64,000 nt of DNA from positions 558,001 through 622,000 of the forward strand of contig NZ_WHUF01000001.1 of the NCBI RefSeq assembly GCF_009380165.1, read 5' to 3'. Within the stretch, counting starts at the first letter, position 1. Every line of letters starts with the position of its first letter. A model generated the notes under the pieces. It did not search any database and had not been told where the DNA came from. It saw only the letters and a list, made by a program, of their open reading frames with translations. The position numbers and the translations under genes were made by a program. Positions 20,085 through 29,829 of this stretch are shown here, piece after piece. This stretch comes from Rugamonas rivuli (GTDB taxonomy: Bacteria; Pseudomonadota; Gammaproteobacteria; Burkholderiales; Burkholderiaceae_D).

Positions 20085-21563
20085 TCAGGCGGCCACAGCA
20101 GCCGGCGACACCACCCGGTTGCGGCCTTCGCGCTTGGCCTGGTAGAGGGCGCTGTCGCTGCGCTCTATCCACGCGTCATGGCTGCTTTCCTCCGCGTCGA
20201 ACAAGGCGATGCCGACGCTGACCGTGAAGTGGAAGGCACCATGCTCGCTCGGCACGGGGATGGCCGCCACGGTGGTGCGCAGCCGTTCGGCAAAGGTATA
20301 GGCGCCCTCGGCATCGGCCTGTGGCAGGATGATGAGGAACTCTTCGCCGCCATATCGGCAGGCGCTGTCGATCTCGCGCGACAGGGCGCGGATCTCCGAC
20401 GCCAGGATGCGGATCGCCTCGTCGCCGGTCGGATGGCCGTGGCGATCGTTGATCTGCTTGAAATGGTCGATGTCTATCATCACCAGCGCCGCCTGCAGCC
20501 CCAGCCGCTGGGCGCGCTGCCACTCGGAGGCGATGCGCTCGTCCGCCACGCGGCGGTTGTGCAGGCCGGTCAGGCTGTCGGTGCCGGCCAGCAGGTACAG
20601 CCGCTGGTTGGCATGGCGCAGGTCGCTCAGCAGCTTGTTGGTCAGCGTCTGCCAGTGGATGAACATGTGGTAGCCGAAGACGGCGATGAACACGATGATC
20701 AGCGCAAACACCCAGTAGAAAGCCCAGGTCGTATCTCGGGCCACCTCCAGCGAGCGCGCCAACGCCGCAGGAATGCCGGCCGCCTGCACCTGCAGCAGAT
20801 TGTCAGCCAGTTTCAGCGTCACGAAACCGTAGACCAGCACGCCGATGGCGACGCAGCCCAGCAGCCGCAGCACCGAACCGCGCGGATCGGCGCCGGCATC
20901 GGCCAGCAATTGCGGCCGCGCCTGCTGCCAATGCTCCAGGCGCGGCCACAGCACGGCCATCACCGGCGCACACAGAAACACGCTTTGCAGAAAGGCGCCC
21001 AGCCACCAGCCTTGCCAGATCGGCAGCAGGGCGGTCGAATCGATACGGTTGGTATAGCACCAGACCAGCGCGCCGCTGGAGCTGAAGATGGAAGCCACAA
21101 ACGACAGCTGCACGTAAAACAGCATCGCGCCGATACTGGTCAGATTGCGGCTGATGGCGATCGCGCGGTAGCCCAGGCCCATGACGGCGAAGCCGAGCGG
21201 GTTGGCGGCGCTGAACATCAGCGCCCACGGCCACGGCATGCCGCCGTACAGGGCCAGCGTCAAGGTCGCAAGATAGGCGGGAATCGCGCCCCACCACCAG
21301 CCGCAGGTCAGCGTCCACAGCAGGCAGATCACCAGCGGTGGGTAGACGGTGATGTAGAGCTCGGTCCCGCCCAGCTCCAGCGGCAGGCCGGACCATTTGT
21401 AGATCACGGAAGCCAGCCCCAGCCCGATACTGGCGGCCAGCGACGCCAGCCACAAGGCTGTGATGGTCAGTTGTTCGCGCCGATTACCGTGGCGGAACAG
21501 CCGCCGCACCGACACCGCGCGCGCCATCTGTGGAAGCTCAGTGGATGGCTGGGTATTTCTCAT
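20085..21563 (-). CDS. Membrane-bound diguanylate cyclase (MASE1-like sensor plus GGDEF)
   Basis: 492 residues. The first ~300 carry eight or so hydrophobic segments, starting after a basic N-terminus, resembling the MASE1 membrane sensor domain, including a last helix at about 280-300. The GGDEF domain runs from about residue 325 (GTDSLTGLHNRR) to 485. The active-site loop is GGEEF at 405-409, and an inhibitory-site RxxD (Arg396-Asp399) lies five residues ahead, so the enzyme should make cyclic di-GMP and be product-inhibited. No EAL domain. It could promote EPS or biofilm formation. The start has AGGA upstream. Confidence 0.9.
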   Translation of the reverse strand: MRNTQPSTELPQMARAVSVRRLFRHGNRREQLTITALWLASLAASIGLGLASVIYKWSGLPLELGGTELYITVYPPLVICLLWTLTCGWWWGAIPAYLATLTLALYGGMPWPWALMFSAANPLGFAVMGLGYRAIAISRNLTSIGAMLFYVQLSFVASIFSSSGALVWCYTNRIDSTALLPIWQGWWLGAFLQSVFLCAPVMAVLWPRLEHWQQARPQLLADAGADPRGSVLRLLGCVAIGVLVYGFVTLKLADNLLQVQAAGIPAALARSLEVARDTTWAFYWVFALIIVFIAVFGYHMFIHWQTLTNKLLSDLRHANQRLYLLAGTDSLTGLHNRRVADERIASEWQRAQRLGLQAALVMIDIDHFKQINDRHGHPTGDEAIRILASEIRALSREIDSACRYGGEEFLIILPQADAEGAYTFAERLRTTVAAIPVPSEHGAFHFTVSVGIALFDAEESSHDAWIERSDSALYQAKREGRNRVVSPAAVAA

Positions 21564-21614
21564 GGGGAAATCCTAGTTGCATACAGGATTGTACCGCGAG
21601 GCAATGTCCATTTG

Positions 21615-22985
21615 CTACGTTAGACGGGAGATAGCAGCTTTCTGTCGCAAAATGGAGGGAAAAGCGCGTTGCGGGCAGTCATTGCGCTCGCAAACCTTAC
21701 ATCCGTTGCCGATCGGCGTGGCGACATCGGGATTGGCCAGGTCCAGGCCCTTGGCGTAGACCATGCGATGCGCCTGGCTGATATCGCAACCCAGGGCGAT
21801 GGCGAATGACTTGCCCGGCGCCATAAATCCGGCCGGGCCGCTGCTGACCTGGCGCGCGATCCACAGATGCGTGCTGCCGTCGGGCATGCGGGCGACCTGG
21901 CGCAGCACCTGACCAGGCAGGCTGAACGCCTCGTACACCACCCACAGCGGACAAGTGCCGCCCGCGCGGGAGAAGTGGAAAGCCGCCGCCGACTGCCGCT
22001 TGGAGATATTCCCGGCCCGGTCCACGCGCACGAAGAACACCGGCAAGCCGGCAAAACCCGGCCGCTGCATTGTGCTGAGCCGATGGCAAACCGCCTCGAA
22101 ACCCACGCCAAACTGTCCGGCCAGCAGCTCGATATCGTAGGCGCAGGCCTCGGCCGCCTGTAGAAAGCGCCGGTAGGGCAGGCGCACCGCCCCGGCAAAA
22201 TAGTTGGACAGGGCCAGCCGTGCGCCGTCGCGCGTGGCGTCGCTGGAAAAGGACGCGGCCTGCACCAGCGACTCGATCACACCCGGCAGTTCAAGCAGCC
22301 CCAACTGCGCCGCCATTTGAAACGCCCGCTGGCTTTCGCTGATCGTATCGGGCAGCCACAGCAGTTTTTGGACGGCGTCGTAGCGGCGTCGTTCCAGCGA
22401 AGGGCCAGACTGGTGCGAGGCCAGCACTGTCACGCCATGCCGCTCCGCCAGCCTTTGCTGCAAGGCGGCCGCGCTGGCGTCGACGATCAGCTCCGCAGCC
22501 TGGTCCAGTTCATCGATATAGTTTTGACGCTGGTTCAGATAGTCGCGCACTTCCTCGTCGATCGAGGGCGGGGCCACACTGATGCCGCGATTGCCGTCGT
22601 CAAACTGCGATTCCAGCGCCGCCGCCCGCTCGGCGGCCATGCGGTAGCGGCTCTGCAACTGCACCACGGCGCGGGCCACGCCCGGCATATTCTCCACCAG
22701 CGTCTTCAGCTCCGCCAGCGAGGTATCGGCGTCCGGCAGTTCGCTGAAGGCGTCGCGCAAGTCCGCCACCAGTCCGGCGCTGTCATGCTCCGAGAAAATC
22801 TGCGGATCGACGCCCAGCACCGCGCCCACCCGCAACAGGATGGATACGGTCAACGGCCGCTGGTTGCGTTCGATCTGGTTCAGATAGCTCGGCGAGATAT
22901 CGAGCATCTTGGCCAGCGCGGCCTGGGTCAGCTTGCGCTCCTCCCGCAGGCGTTGCAAGCGCACGCCCATGAATACCTTAGACAT
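21615..22985 (-). CDS. XRE-family short-chain fatty acyl-CoA regulator (ScfR/RamB-like)
   Basis: 456 residues from the ATG at 22985; a start 13 codons upstream is open but would cover the promoter repeats. An XRE helix-turn-helix spans about residues 5-60 (LRLQRLREERKLTQ-type region, then LDISPSYLNQIERNQRPL). The C-terminal DUF2083 domain ends in the typical PIGNGCKVCERNDCPQRAFP cysteine cluster. This family senses acyl-CoA intermediates and controls propionate, glyoxylate or branched-chain amino acid pathways. It is divergent from the valine operon starting with mmsA, which is its probable target, and repeated TTCGCAA/GCAAA motifs fill the shared 140-bp promoter. Confidence 0.88.
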   Translation of the reverse strand: MSKVFMGVRLQRLREERKLTQAALAKMLDISPSYLNQIERNQRPLTVSILLRVGAVLGVDPQIFSEHDSAGLVADLRDAFSELPDADTSLAELKTLVENMPGVARAVVQLQSRYRMAAERAAALESQFDDGNRGISVAPPSIDEEVRDYLNQRQNYIDELDQAAELIVDASAAALQQRLAERHGVTVLASHQSGPSLERRRYDAVQKLLWLPDTISESQRAFQMAAQLGLLELPGVIESLVQAASFSSDATRDGARLALSNYFAGAVRLPYRRFLQAAEACAYDIELLAGQFGVGFEAVCHRLSTMQRPGFAGLPVFFVRVDRAGNISKRQSAAAFHFSRAGGTCPLWVVYEAFSLPGQVLRQVARMPDGSTHLWIARQVSSGPAGFMAPGKSFAIALGCDISQAHRMVYAKGLDLANPDVATPIGNGCKVCERNDCPQRAFPSILRQKAAISRLT

Positions 22986-22986
22986 C

Positions 22987-23090
22987 TTCGCAACCTTCGC
23001 AATTTTTCGGCAAAGACTTCGCAATTCCTCGCATTTTTACGTCTTTACGCAGGTTTTTAATAAGCGAATAATGCAAATAATTAGCAAATA
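22987..23090. promoter_or_regulatory. Repeated TTCGCAA / GCAAA motifs in the regulator-mmsA divergent promoter
   Basis: TTCGCAA occurs at 22987, 22996 and 23018, with a TTCGGCAA variant at 23006; GCAAATAA occurs twice around 23070-23090. RamB/ScfR-type regulators bind TTTGCAAA-like sites, so this array probably serves as the operator for the adjacent XRE regulator and its divergent valine operon. The first copy abuts the regulator start, which suggests autoregulation. Confidence 0.5.
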
Positions 23091-23125
23091 AAGCAAGCTT
23101 TCGATAAACCACGAGGAGACCGACG

Positions 23126-24628
23126 ATGACACAAGCTGTTCCTACCGTACCCCTGCTGATCAATGGCGAATGGGTCGAATCCCGCACCACCGTCTGGCGC
23201 GACGTCGTCAACCCGGCCACCCAGGAAGTGCTTGCGCGGGTGCCATTCGCCACCGCCGAGGAAGTCGCCCAAGCCGTCTCGTCCGGCCAGCGCGCCTTCA
23301 AAACCTGGCGCAAGACGCCGATCGGCGCGCGCGCCCGCATCTTCCTCAAGTACCAGCAGCTGATCCGCGAAAACATGGCCGACCTGGCCGCCACGCTTAC
23401 CGCCGAACAGGGCAAGACCCTGCTGGACGCTGAAGGCGATGTCTTCCGTGGCCTGGAGGTGGTCGAACACGCCGCCAACATCGGCAGCCTGCAAATGGGC
23501 GAGTTCGCGCAGAACGTGGCCGGCGGCGTCGACACCTACAGCGTGCTGCAACCGCTGGGCGTGTGCGCCGGCATCACCCCGTTCAACTTCCCGGCCATGA
23601 TCCCGCTGTGGATGTTCCCGATGGCCATCGCCTGCGGCAACACCTTCGTGCTGAAACCGTCGGAGCAGGATCCGCTGGTGACGGTCAAGCTGGTGAAGCT
23701 GGCGCTGGAAGCCGGCATCCCGGCCGGCGTGCTCAACGTGGTGCATGGCGGCGAGGACGTGGTCAACGCCCTGTGCGACCATCCCGATATCCGCGCCGTT
23801 TCCTTCGTCGGCTCCAGCCATGTGGGCAAGCATGTGTACCAGCGCGCTACGCTGGCCGGCAAGCGCGCCCAGTGCATGATGGGCGCCAAGAACCACGCCG
23901 TCGTGCTGCCGGACGCCAACAAGGAACAAACCCTGAACCAGCTGCTCGGCGCAGGCTTCGGCGCCGCCGGCCAGCGCTGCATGGCGGCCTCGGTCGCCGT
24001 GCTGGTGGGCGAGGCCCGCGCATGGCTGCCGGAGCTGGTGGAAAAAGCCGCCGCGCTGTCGGTCGGCGCCGGCAAGGACAATCCGGATCTCGGTCCCGTC
24101 ATCTCCTGCGCCGCCAAGGAGCGCGTGCTGGCGCTGGTCGCCAAAGGACTGGAGCAGGGCGCCACGCTGGCGCTGGACGGCCGCAACGTCCAGGTTGACG
24201 GCTACCCGAAAGGCAACTTCATCGCACCGACCATCCTGTCCGGCGTCAAGCCAGGCATGGCCGTGTACGATCAGGAGATCTTCGGCCCGGTGCTGATCGT
24301 GGTCGAGGCCGATACGCTGGACGAGGCCATCGACCTGGTCAACGCCAACCCCAACGGCAACGGCACCGCGCTGTTCACGCAAAGTGGCGCAGCGGCGCGC
24401 AAGTTCCAGGAAGACATCGACGTCGGCCAGGTCGGCATCAACGTGCCGATTCCGGTGCCGGTGCCGCTGTTCAGCTTTACCGGTTCGCGCGGCTCCAAGC
24501 TGGGCGACCTGGGGCCGTACGGCAAGCAGGTGGTGCTGTTCTACACCCAGACCCAGACCATCACCCAACGCTGGTTCGCGGACGCGGCGTCGGTCGGGCA
24601 AGTCAACACCACCATCAGCCTGAAGTAA
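23126..24628 (+). CDS. mmsA: CoA-acylating methylmalonate-semialdehyde dehydrogenase
   Basis: 500 residues of the aldehyde dehydrogenase superfamily. The catalytic Cys285 sits in [12 protein letters not shown], a form typical of MmsA rather than ordinary ALDHs; [15 protein letters not shown] (151-165) is likewise family-specific. It converts methylmalonate semialdehyde plus CoA and NAD+ to propionyl-CoA, the last step of valine breakdown (and also handles malonate semialdehyde). GAGGAG precedes the ATG. It heads a five-gene operon in which all members serve valine degradation, divergent from a short-chain-acyl regulator. Confidence 0.95.
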   Translation: MTQAVPTVPLLINGEWVESRTTVWRDVVNPATQEVLARVPFATAEEVAQAVSSGQRAFKTWRKTPIGARARIFLKYQQLIRENMADLAATLTAEQGKTLLDAEGDVFRGLEVVEHAANIGSLQMGEFAQNVAGGVDTYSVLQPLGVCAGITPFNFPAMIPLWMFPMAIACGNTFVLKPSEQDPLVTVKLVKLALEAGIPAGVLNVVHGGEDVVNALCDHPDIRAVSFVGSSHVGKHVYQRATLAGKRAQCMMGAKNHAVVLPDANKEQTLNQLLGAGFGAAGQRCMAASVAVLVGEARAWLPELVEKAAALSVGAGKDNPDLGPVISCAAKERVLALVAKGLEQGATLALDGRNVQVDGYPKGNFIAPTILSGVKPGMAVYDQEIFGPVLIVVEADTLDEAIDLVNANPNGNGTALFTQSGAAARKFQEDIDVGQVGINVPIPVPVPLFSFTGSRGSKLGDLGPYGKQVVLFYTQTQTITQRWFADAASVGQVNTTISLK

Positions 24629-24633
24629 CGATC

Positions 24634-25794
24634 ATGGACTTCGCGCTCAACGAAGAGCAGCGGGCATTCCAGCAGGCGGCGCGCGAGTTTGCCGAGGGCG
24701 AGCTCACGCCCAACGCCGCCCGCTGGGATGCCGACGGCTACTTCAGCCGCGACGCGCTCGCCAAGGCAGGCGAACTGGGCTTCTGCGGACTGTACACGCC
24801 GCAGCACCTGGGCGGACTGGGCTTGTCGCGGCTGGAGGCGGCCATCATCTTCGAGGAACTGGCCGCTGGCTGCACCTCCACCACCGCCTATCTGTCGATC
24901 CACAACATGGCGACCTGGATGGTGGCGCGCTGGGGCAGCCAGGCCCTGTGCGAGCAATGGGTGCCGCGCTTGGCGAGCGGCCTGGCGCTGGCCAGCTACT
25001 GCCTGACCGAAGCCCAGGCCGGTTCGGACGCGGCATCGCTGCGCACCCGCGCCGAACTCCAGGGCGAGCGTTACGTGCTCAACGGCAGCAAGGCCTTCAT
25101 CTCGGGCGCCGGCAGCACTGATTTGCTGGTGGTGATGGCACGCACCGGCATCGACGGCGCCTCCGGCATCTCCGCCTTCGCGGTCCCGGCCGATACGCCG
25201 GGCATCAGCTTCGGCAAGAACGAAGAGAAGATGGGCTGGAAAAGCCAGCCCACCTGCGCCATCCACTTCGACAACGTCGTCGTCCCGGCCGCCAACCTGC
25301 TGGGCGAGGAAGGCCAGGGCTTTGCGATCGCGATGAAGGGGCTGGACGGCGGCCGCATCAACATCGCCGCCTGCTCGGTCGGCACGGCGCAGGCGGCGCT
25401 GGCGCGGGCCTGCAGCTACATCAAGGAACGCATCCAGTTCGGCCGCGAGCTGGCGCAGTTCCAGGCGCTGCAGTTCAAGCTGGCCGACATGGTGACGGAA
25501 CTGGTGGCCGCGCGCCAGATGGTGCGGCTGGCCGCCTGGAAGCTGGACCATGAAAGCCCGGACGCCAGCGTCTACTGCGCCATGGCCAAGCGCTTCGCCA
25601 CCGACGCCGGCTTCACCGTCGCCAACGAAGCGCTGCAACTGCATGGCGGCTATGGCTACATCCGCGAGTATCCGCTGGAGCGCCATGTGCGCGACACGCG
25701 GGTGCATCAAATTCTTGAAGGTACTAACGAAATCATGCGTCTCATCATCAGCAGGGCCATCCTGCGCGAGGGCGCCACGGAGAATATCAATTGA
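24634..25794 (+). CDS. Acyl-CoA dehydrogenase, probably isobutyryl-CoA dehydrogenase
   Basis: 386 residues with the full acyl-CoA dehydrogenase fold: N-terminal helical domain (MDFALNEEQRAFQQAAREFA), FAD-contacting YCLTEAQAGSDAASLRT near residue 125, and the C-terminal QILEGTNEIMRLIISRAIL whose Glu is the catalytic base position. It would oxidise isobutyryl-CoA to methacrylyl-CoA, using ETF as acceptor; the substrate is inferred from the operon, not from pocket residues. It starts 5 bp after mmsA and its stop overlaps the next start. Confidence 0.88.
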   Translation: MDFALNEEQRAFQQAAREFAEGELTPNAARWDADGYFSRDALAKAGELGFCGLYTPQHLGGLGLSRLEAAIIFEELAAGCTSTTAYLSIHNMATWMVARWGSQALCEQWVPRLASGLALASYCLTEAQAGSDAASLRTRAELQGERYVLNGSKAFISGAGSTDLLVVMARTGIDGASGISAFAVPADTPGISFGKNEEKMGWKSQPTCAIHFDNVVVPAANLLGEEGQGFAIAMKGLDGGRINIAACSVGTAQAALARACSYIKERIQFGRELAQFQALQFKLADMVTELVAARQMVRLAAWKLDHESPDASVYCAMAKRFATDAGFTVANEALQLHGGYGYIREYPLERHVRDTRVHQILEGTNEIMRLIISRAILREGATENIN

Positions 25795-26576
25795 ATAAAA
25801 CCTACGCAAACCTGCAAGTGGAACGGCGCCAGCACACGGCCGTGGTAACGCTCGACAACCCGCCAGCCCACACGTGGACGCTGGACAGCCTGTCAGCATT
25901 GGCCGAACTGGTCGCCGACCTGAACAACGAACGCGACATCTACGCGCTGGTCATCACCGGCGGCGGTGCCAAGTTCTTCTCGGCCGGCGCCGACCTGAAA
26001 CTGTTTGCCGACGGCGACAAGGCCGTGGCGCGCGCCATGGCGCAACGCTTCGGCGCGGCGTTCGAAGCGCTGTCCGGCTTCCGTGGCGTCAGCATTGCCG
26101 CCATCAACGGCTACGCCATGGGCGGCGGCCTGGAGTGCGCGCTGGCTTGCGATATCCGCATCGCGGAAGAGCACGCGCAGATGGCCTTGCCGGAAGCGGC
26201 GGTCGGCCTGCTGCCTTGCGCCGGCGGCTCGCAACTGCTGTCGTGGCTGGTCGGCGAAGGCTGGGCCAAGCGCATGATCTTGTGCGGCGAGCGCATTGAT
26301 GCGCAGCGCGCCTTGGCCATTGGCCTGGTTGAAGAAGTTGTCGCCAGCGGCACCGCGCTGGACGCGGCGCTGGCCCTGGCCGAAAAATCCTGGCGCCAGA
26401 GCCCGAGCAGCGTCACGGCCTGCAAAGCGTTGATCCAGGGCGCGCGCAGCTTGCCGCCGCAGCACCTGCTGCCGCAGGAGCGCGAGCGCTTCGTCGATCT
26501 GTTCGACACGCAGGACCAGAAAGAGGGCGTGCAAGCCTTCCTCGAAAAACGTGCCGCACGGTGGCGCAATGCGTGA
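25791..26576 (+). CDS. Enoyl-CoA hydratase (methacrylyl-CoA hydration)
   Basis: 261 residues of the crotonase family, with oxyanion-hole segments FFSAGADLKLFADGD and AINGYAMGGGLECALACDIRIA, and the catalytic Glu region LPEAAVGLLPCAGGSQ. It probably hydrates methacrylyl-CoA to 3-hydroxyisobutyryl-CoA. The start is a TTG overlapping the preceding TGA (TTGA), with GGAG 8 bp upstream, so translational coupling sets its level. It overlaps the next gene by 8 bp. Confidence 0.85.
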   Translation: MNKTYANLQVERRQHTAVVTLDNPPAHTWTLDSLSALAELVADLNNERDIYALVITGGGAKFFSAGADLKLFADGDKAVARAMAQRFGAAFEALSGFRGVSIAAINGYAMGGGLECALACDIRIAEEHAQMALPEAAVGLLPCAGGSQLLSWLVGEGWAKRMILCGERIDAQRALAIGLVEEVVASGTALDAALALAEKSWRQSPSSVTACKALIQGARSLPPQHLLPQERERFVDLFDTQDQKEGVQAFLEKRAARWRNA

Positions 26577-27681
26577 ATCGGCCAATCTCGACTACGCACC
26601 GGCCGTATTGCTGGAAACCCGTGGCGCCGTCGGCATCATCACGCTGAACTCGCCGGCCAACCTGCATGCGTTGACGCTGAACATCATCCGCATGATCTAC
26701 CAGGCCCTGCGGGACTGGGCCGAGGATGACGGGATCGCCTGCGTGGTGCTGCAATCGAATACCGACAAGGCCTTCTGCGCCGGCGGCGACGTGCGCACGC
26801 TGCGCAACGCCATCCTGGCCGAGCCCAGCGCCATGCCCAATCAGCTGGCGCAGTCCTTCTTCAGCGAAGAGTACCGGCTCGACTACCTGATCCACACCTA
26901 CCCGAAACCGCTGGTGGTATGGGGCGGCGGCATCGTCATGGGCGGCGGACTGGGCTTGCTGGCGGGCGCCAGCCACCGCGTCGTCACGCCGACCACGCGC
27001 ATCGCCATGCCGGAGATCACCATCGGCCTGTTCCCGGATGTCGGCGGCAGCTGGTTCCTGCCGCGCATGCCGGGCCGCAGCGGCTTGTTCCTCGGTCTGA
27101 CCGGCGCCGCGCTGAACGCGCATGACGCGCTGTTCACCGGCCTCGGCGACTACTTCCTGCCGCAGGAACAACGCGAGGCGACCATCGCCGCGCTGGCCGC
27201 CGCCGAATGGCAGGGCGACGCCAGCGGCGTGGTGGACCGCGTGCTACGCTCGCTGAGCTTGGCCACTGACGCGCTTCCGGTATCGGAAGTGCGCCAGAAC
27301 TGGGATACCATCAATACCTTGACCGCCGGCCGCGAACTGGGCGAAGTGGTGGCCGCCATCACCGCTTATCAGGGCGATGTGGTCTGGTTGCAGCGCGCTG
27401 CGGCCTCCCTGGCGAAGGGCGCGCCATCGTCGGCGGCGCTGGTGTGGGAGCTGCAAAAACGTAGTCGCCACCTGAGCCTGGCGGACGTGTTCAGGATGGA
27501 ACTGGTGGTCGCCCTGCAATGCTGCGCCCATCCGGACTTCCCGGAAGGCGTGCGCGCACTGCTGGTGGACAAGGACAACGCCCCGCAATGGTCGCCGCGC
27601 ACGCTGGACGAAGCGCTTGCCGTCGTGGACGAATTTTTCCAGGCTCCCGGCCCGCAGCATCCGCTGGCCGACCTGAACTAA
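26569..27681 (+). CDS. 3-Hydroxyisobutyryl-CoA hydrolase (crotonase family)
   Basis: 370 residues from the ATG at 26569; a GTG six codons earlier is open but the ATG fits the overlap with the previous stop (ATGCGTGA). It is longer than ordinary enoyl-CoA hydratases, as expected of HIBCH. The crotonase oxyanion loop is FCAGGDVRTLRN, followed by GGGIVMGGGLGLLAGASHR and MPEITIGLFPDVGGSWFLPR, a combination typical of HIBCH proteins. It releases free 3-hydroxyisobutyrate and CoA, needed before MmsB. Its position between hydratase and mmsB supports this. Confidence 0.9.
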   Translation: MRESANLDYAPAVLLETRGAVGIITLNSPANLHALTLNIIRMIYQALRDWAEDDGIACVVLQSNTDKAFCAGGDVRTLRNAILAEPSAMPNQLAQSFFSEEYRLDYLIHTYPKPLVVWGGGIVMGGGLGLLAGASHRVVTPTTRIAMPEITIGLFPDVGGSWFLPRMPGRSGLFLGLTGAALNAHDALFTGLGDYFLPQEQREATIAALAAAEWQGDASGVVDRVLRSLSLATDALPVSEVRQNWDTINTLTAGRELGEVVAAITAYQGDVVWLQRAAASLAKGAPSSAALVWELQKRSRHLSLADVFRMELVVALQCCAHPDFPEGVRALLVDKDNAPQWSPRTLDEALAVVDEFFQAPGPQHPLADLN

Positions 27682-27695
27682 AACAAGGAGACAAT

Positions 27696-28583
27696 ATGCA
27701 TATCGCTTTTATCGGACTGGGCAATATGGGTGCACCGATGGCGCACAACCTGCTGCGCGCGGGCCGCACCGTGTCGGTCTTCGATTTGTCGGCGGCAGCC
27801 ATGGAGAGCCTGCACAGCGCCGGCGCGCGGGCCGCATCATCCGCGCTGGCCGCAGTGCGCGAGGCGGACGTGGTCGTTACCATGCTGCCGGCGGACCGCC
27901 ACGTTCGCGAACTGTACCTTGGCGAGCAGGGCATCCTGGCGCACGCCACCGGCAACGCCCTGTTCATCGATTGCAGCACCATCGCCGCCGATGCCGCGCG
28001 CGAAGTAGCCGCAGCAGCAGCCGAGCGCGGCCTGGCGATGATCGATGCACCGGTGTCGGGCGGCACGGCCGGCGCAGCCGCCGGCACGCTGACCTTCATC
28101 GTCGGCGGCGAGACGGCCGCGCTGGAACGCGCCCGTCCCGTGCTGGAACAGATGGGCAAGAACATCTTCCACGCAGGCGGCCCCGGCGCAGGGCAAGTCG
28201 CCAAGATCTGCAACAACATGCTTCTGGGGATACTGATGGCCGGCACCTCGGAAGCGTTGAACCTGGGCGTCGCTCACGGTCTCGATCCGAAGGTGCTATC
28301 GGAGATCATGGCAAAAAGCTCGGGCCGCAACTGGGCGCTGGAGTTGTACAACCCGTGGCCGGGCGTGATGGACAACGTGCCGGCCTCGCGCGACTATGCG
28401 GGCGGCTTCGGCAGCTCGCTGATGTTGAAAGATCTGGGCCTGGCGCAGCAAGCCGCGCAATCGGCGCAGGCGGTCACGCCGCTGGGCAGCCTGGCACGTC
28501 AGCTGTATCAACTGCACACGCAGCAGGGCCATGGACAGCAAGACTTCTCCAGCATCCTGCGCCTGTTCCAGCAAAAGTCCTGA
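27696..28583 (+). CDS. mmsB: 3-Hydroxyisobutyrate dehydrogenase
   Basis: 295 residues from the ATG at 27696, with AAGGAG upstream; the frame is open for 59 more codons, but that part lies inside the preceding gene. NAD site GLGNMGAPMAHNLLRAG at the N-terminus, the substrate-binding DAPVSGGTAGAAAGTLTFIVGG around 120-140, and catalytic Lys in GAGQVAKICNNMLLG. It oxidises 3-hydroxyisobutyrate to methylmalonate semialdehyde, which MmsA then uses. Last gene of the valine operon and convergent with dadA, 3 bp away. Confidence 0.93.
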   Translation: MHIAFIGLGNMGAPMAHNLLRAGRTVSVFDLSAAAMESLHSAGARAASSALAAVREADVVVTMLPADRHVRELYLGEQGILAHATGNALFIDCSTIAADAAREVAAAAAERGLAMIDAPVSGGTAGAAAGTLTFIVGGETAALERARPVLEQMGKNIFHAGGPGAGQVAKICNNMLLGILMAGTSEALNLGVAHGLDPKVLSEIMAKSSGRNWALELYNPWPGVMDNVPASRDYAGGFGSSLMLKDLGLAQQAAQSAQAVTPLGSLARQLYQLHTQQGHGQQDFSSILRLFQQKS

Positions 28584-28586
28584 TCG

Positions 28587-29825
28587 TCACCGGCGCAGCG
28601 TCAGCCCATCCAGTGCGATGGGTGCGGCAGCACCGCGCAGCATGCCGGCCAGCAGGCTGGCGGTGCCGCACGCAAAGGTGAAACCCAGCGGGCCGTGGCC
28701 GACATTCAGCCACAGATTATCGTAACGGGTCGCACCGATGATGGGCGCGCTGCTCGGCGTGGCGGGACGCAAACCTGCCCACGCCTCGGTGCGGTCGTAG
28801 TCGGCCGCGTCAGGCATGGCTTCCTTAGCCAGCCGCACCAGGCTTTGCACGCGGCGCCGGTCGATGCGGTTGTCCGCGCCCACCATGTCCACCATCGCCG
28901 CCATCCGCAATTGCTCGCCGATGCGCGCGTACAGCACTTTGCGTTCGAAGTCCGTCACGCTGATCGCCGGCGCCACGTCATGCGCGCGGATGGGCGCGCT
29001 CAGGCTGTAGCCTTTGAGCGGATACAGCGGCAGATAGATGCCCGCCGTGGCCGCCAGGTCGCGGCTTTGTATGCCGGCCGCCAGCACGAACTGGTCCGCG
29101 CGCAGCGGGCCGGACGTCGTATCCAGTCCCGTCACCTTGCCCCCCTCGGTCCGTAATGCCGTCACATCGCGATGCATCACGCCGGCAAAGTTGCGGTGCG
29201 TTTGCAAGCGCCGCGCCAGCTCCACACAGAAGGCATGGCAATCCGCCACCGCCTCGCCGGCATTGAAGATGCCGCCCGCCAGATCACCTTGCAGCGCCGA
29301 TAGCGCGGGCTCGCGCATGACTGCGCCCGCGGCCGTCAGCACCTCGGCATCGTTGGCGGCCAGCTTGGCGGCGCGCTCGAACTGGTGCGCGCTGCGGTAG
29401 ACCACCAGCTTGCCCGCATCGCGCCAGCCGAACTCGGACAAGGGCAGGTGCAGCGACAGCTCGCGCATCGCCTGGCGGCTGTGTTCGCCCAGTTGCAGCA
29501 GCGTGGCTGTGGTGCGCCGGTTGGCGCCAGCATTGCAGTTGCGCAGAAACTGAGCCAGCCAGCGCCATTGCCGCATATCCGCCTCCGGCCGAAAGCGCAG
29601 CGGGCCATCAGGCTGAACCAGCCAATGCAGCGCCTTCAGCGGCACGCCCGCATCGGCCAGCGGCGCCACGTAGCGGTAGCTGAGCTGGCCGCCGTTGCGG
29701 AAGCTCGCCATGCTGCCGACTCCGGCCTCGCGCTCGACCAGCGTCACGCGATAACCGGCCTCAGCCAGCCACCACGCCGAGGTCAGACCCACCACGCCGC
29801 CGCCGATGACGATGATCTCGCTCAT
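28587..29825 (-). CDS. dadA: D-amino acid dehydrogenase (DadA-like FAD oxidoreductase)
   Basis: 412 residues. FAD-binding GGGVVGLTSAWWLAEAGYRVTLVE at residues 8-31 and the DadA-type C-terminal WAGLRPATPSSAPIIGATRYDNLWLNVGHGPLGFT. It deaminates D-amino acids (typically D-alanine) to 2-keto acids at the inner membrane. It lies 4 bp after the serine hydrolase gene on the same strand, so the two are co-transcribed. Next to murQ and an LD-carboxypeptidase, it fits a role in using D-Ala freed from peptidoglycan peptides. Confidence 0.85.
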   Translation of the reverse strand: MSEIIVIGGGVVGLTSAWWLAEAGYRVTLVEREAGVGSMASFRNGGQLSYRYVAPLADAGVPLKALHWLVQPDGPLRFRPEADMRQWRWLAQFLRNCNAGANRRTTATLLQLGEHSRQAMRELSLHLPLSEFGWRDAGKLVVYRSAHQFERAAKLAANDAEVLTAAGAVMREPALSALQGDLAGGIFNAGEAVADCHAFCVELARRLQTHRNFAGVMHRDVTALRTEGGKVTGLDTTSGPLRADQFVLAAGIQSRDLAATAGIYLPLYPLKGYSLSAPIRAHDVAPAISVTDFERKVLYARIGEQLRMAAMVDMVGADNRIDRRRVQSLVRLAKEAMPDAADYDRTEAWAGLRPATPSSAPIIGATRYDNLWLNVGHGPLGFTFACGTASLLAGMLRGAAAPIALDGLTLRR

Positions 29826-29829
29826 GGTC

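Noticed and set aside
20063..20088. CTGAGTT/AACTCAG hairpin as terminator of the diguanylate cyclase gene
   Set aside because: It overlaps the stop codon and no T-run follows on the minus strand; it may be chance.
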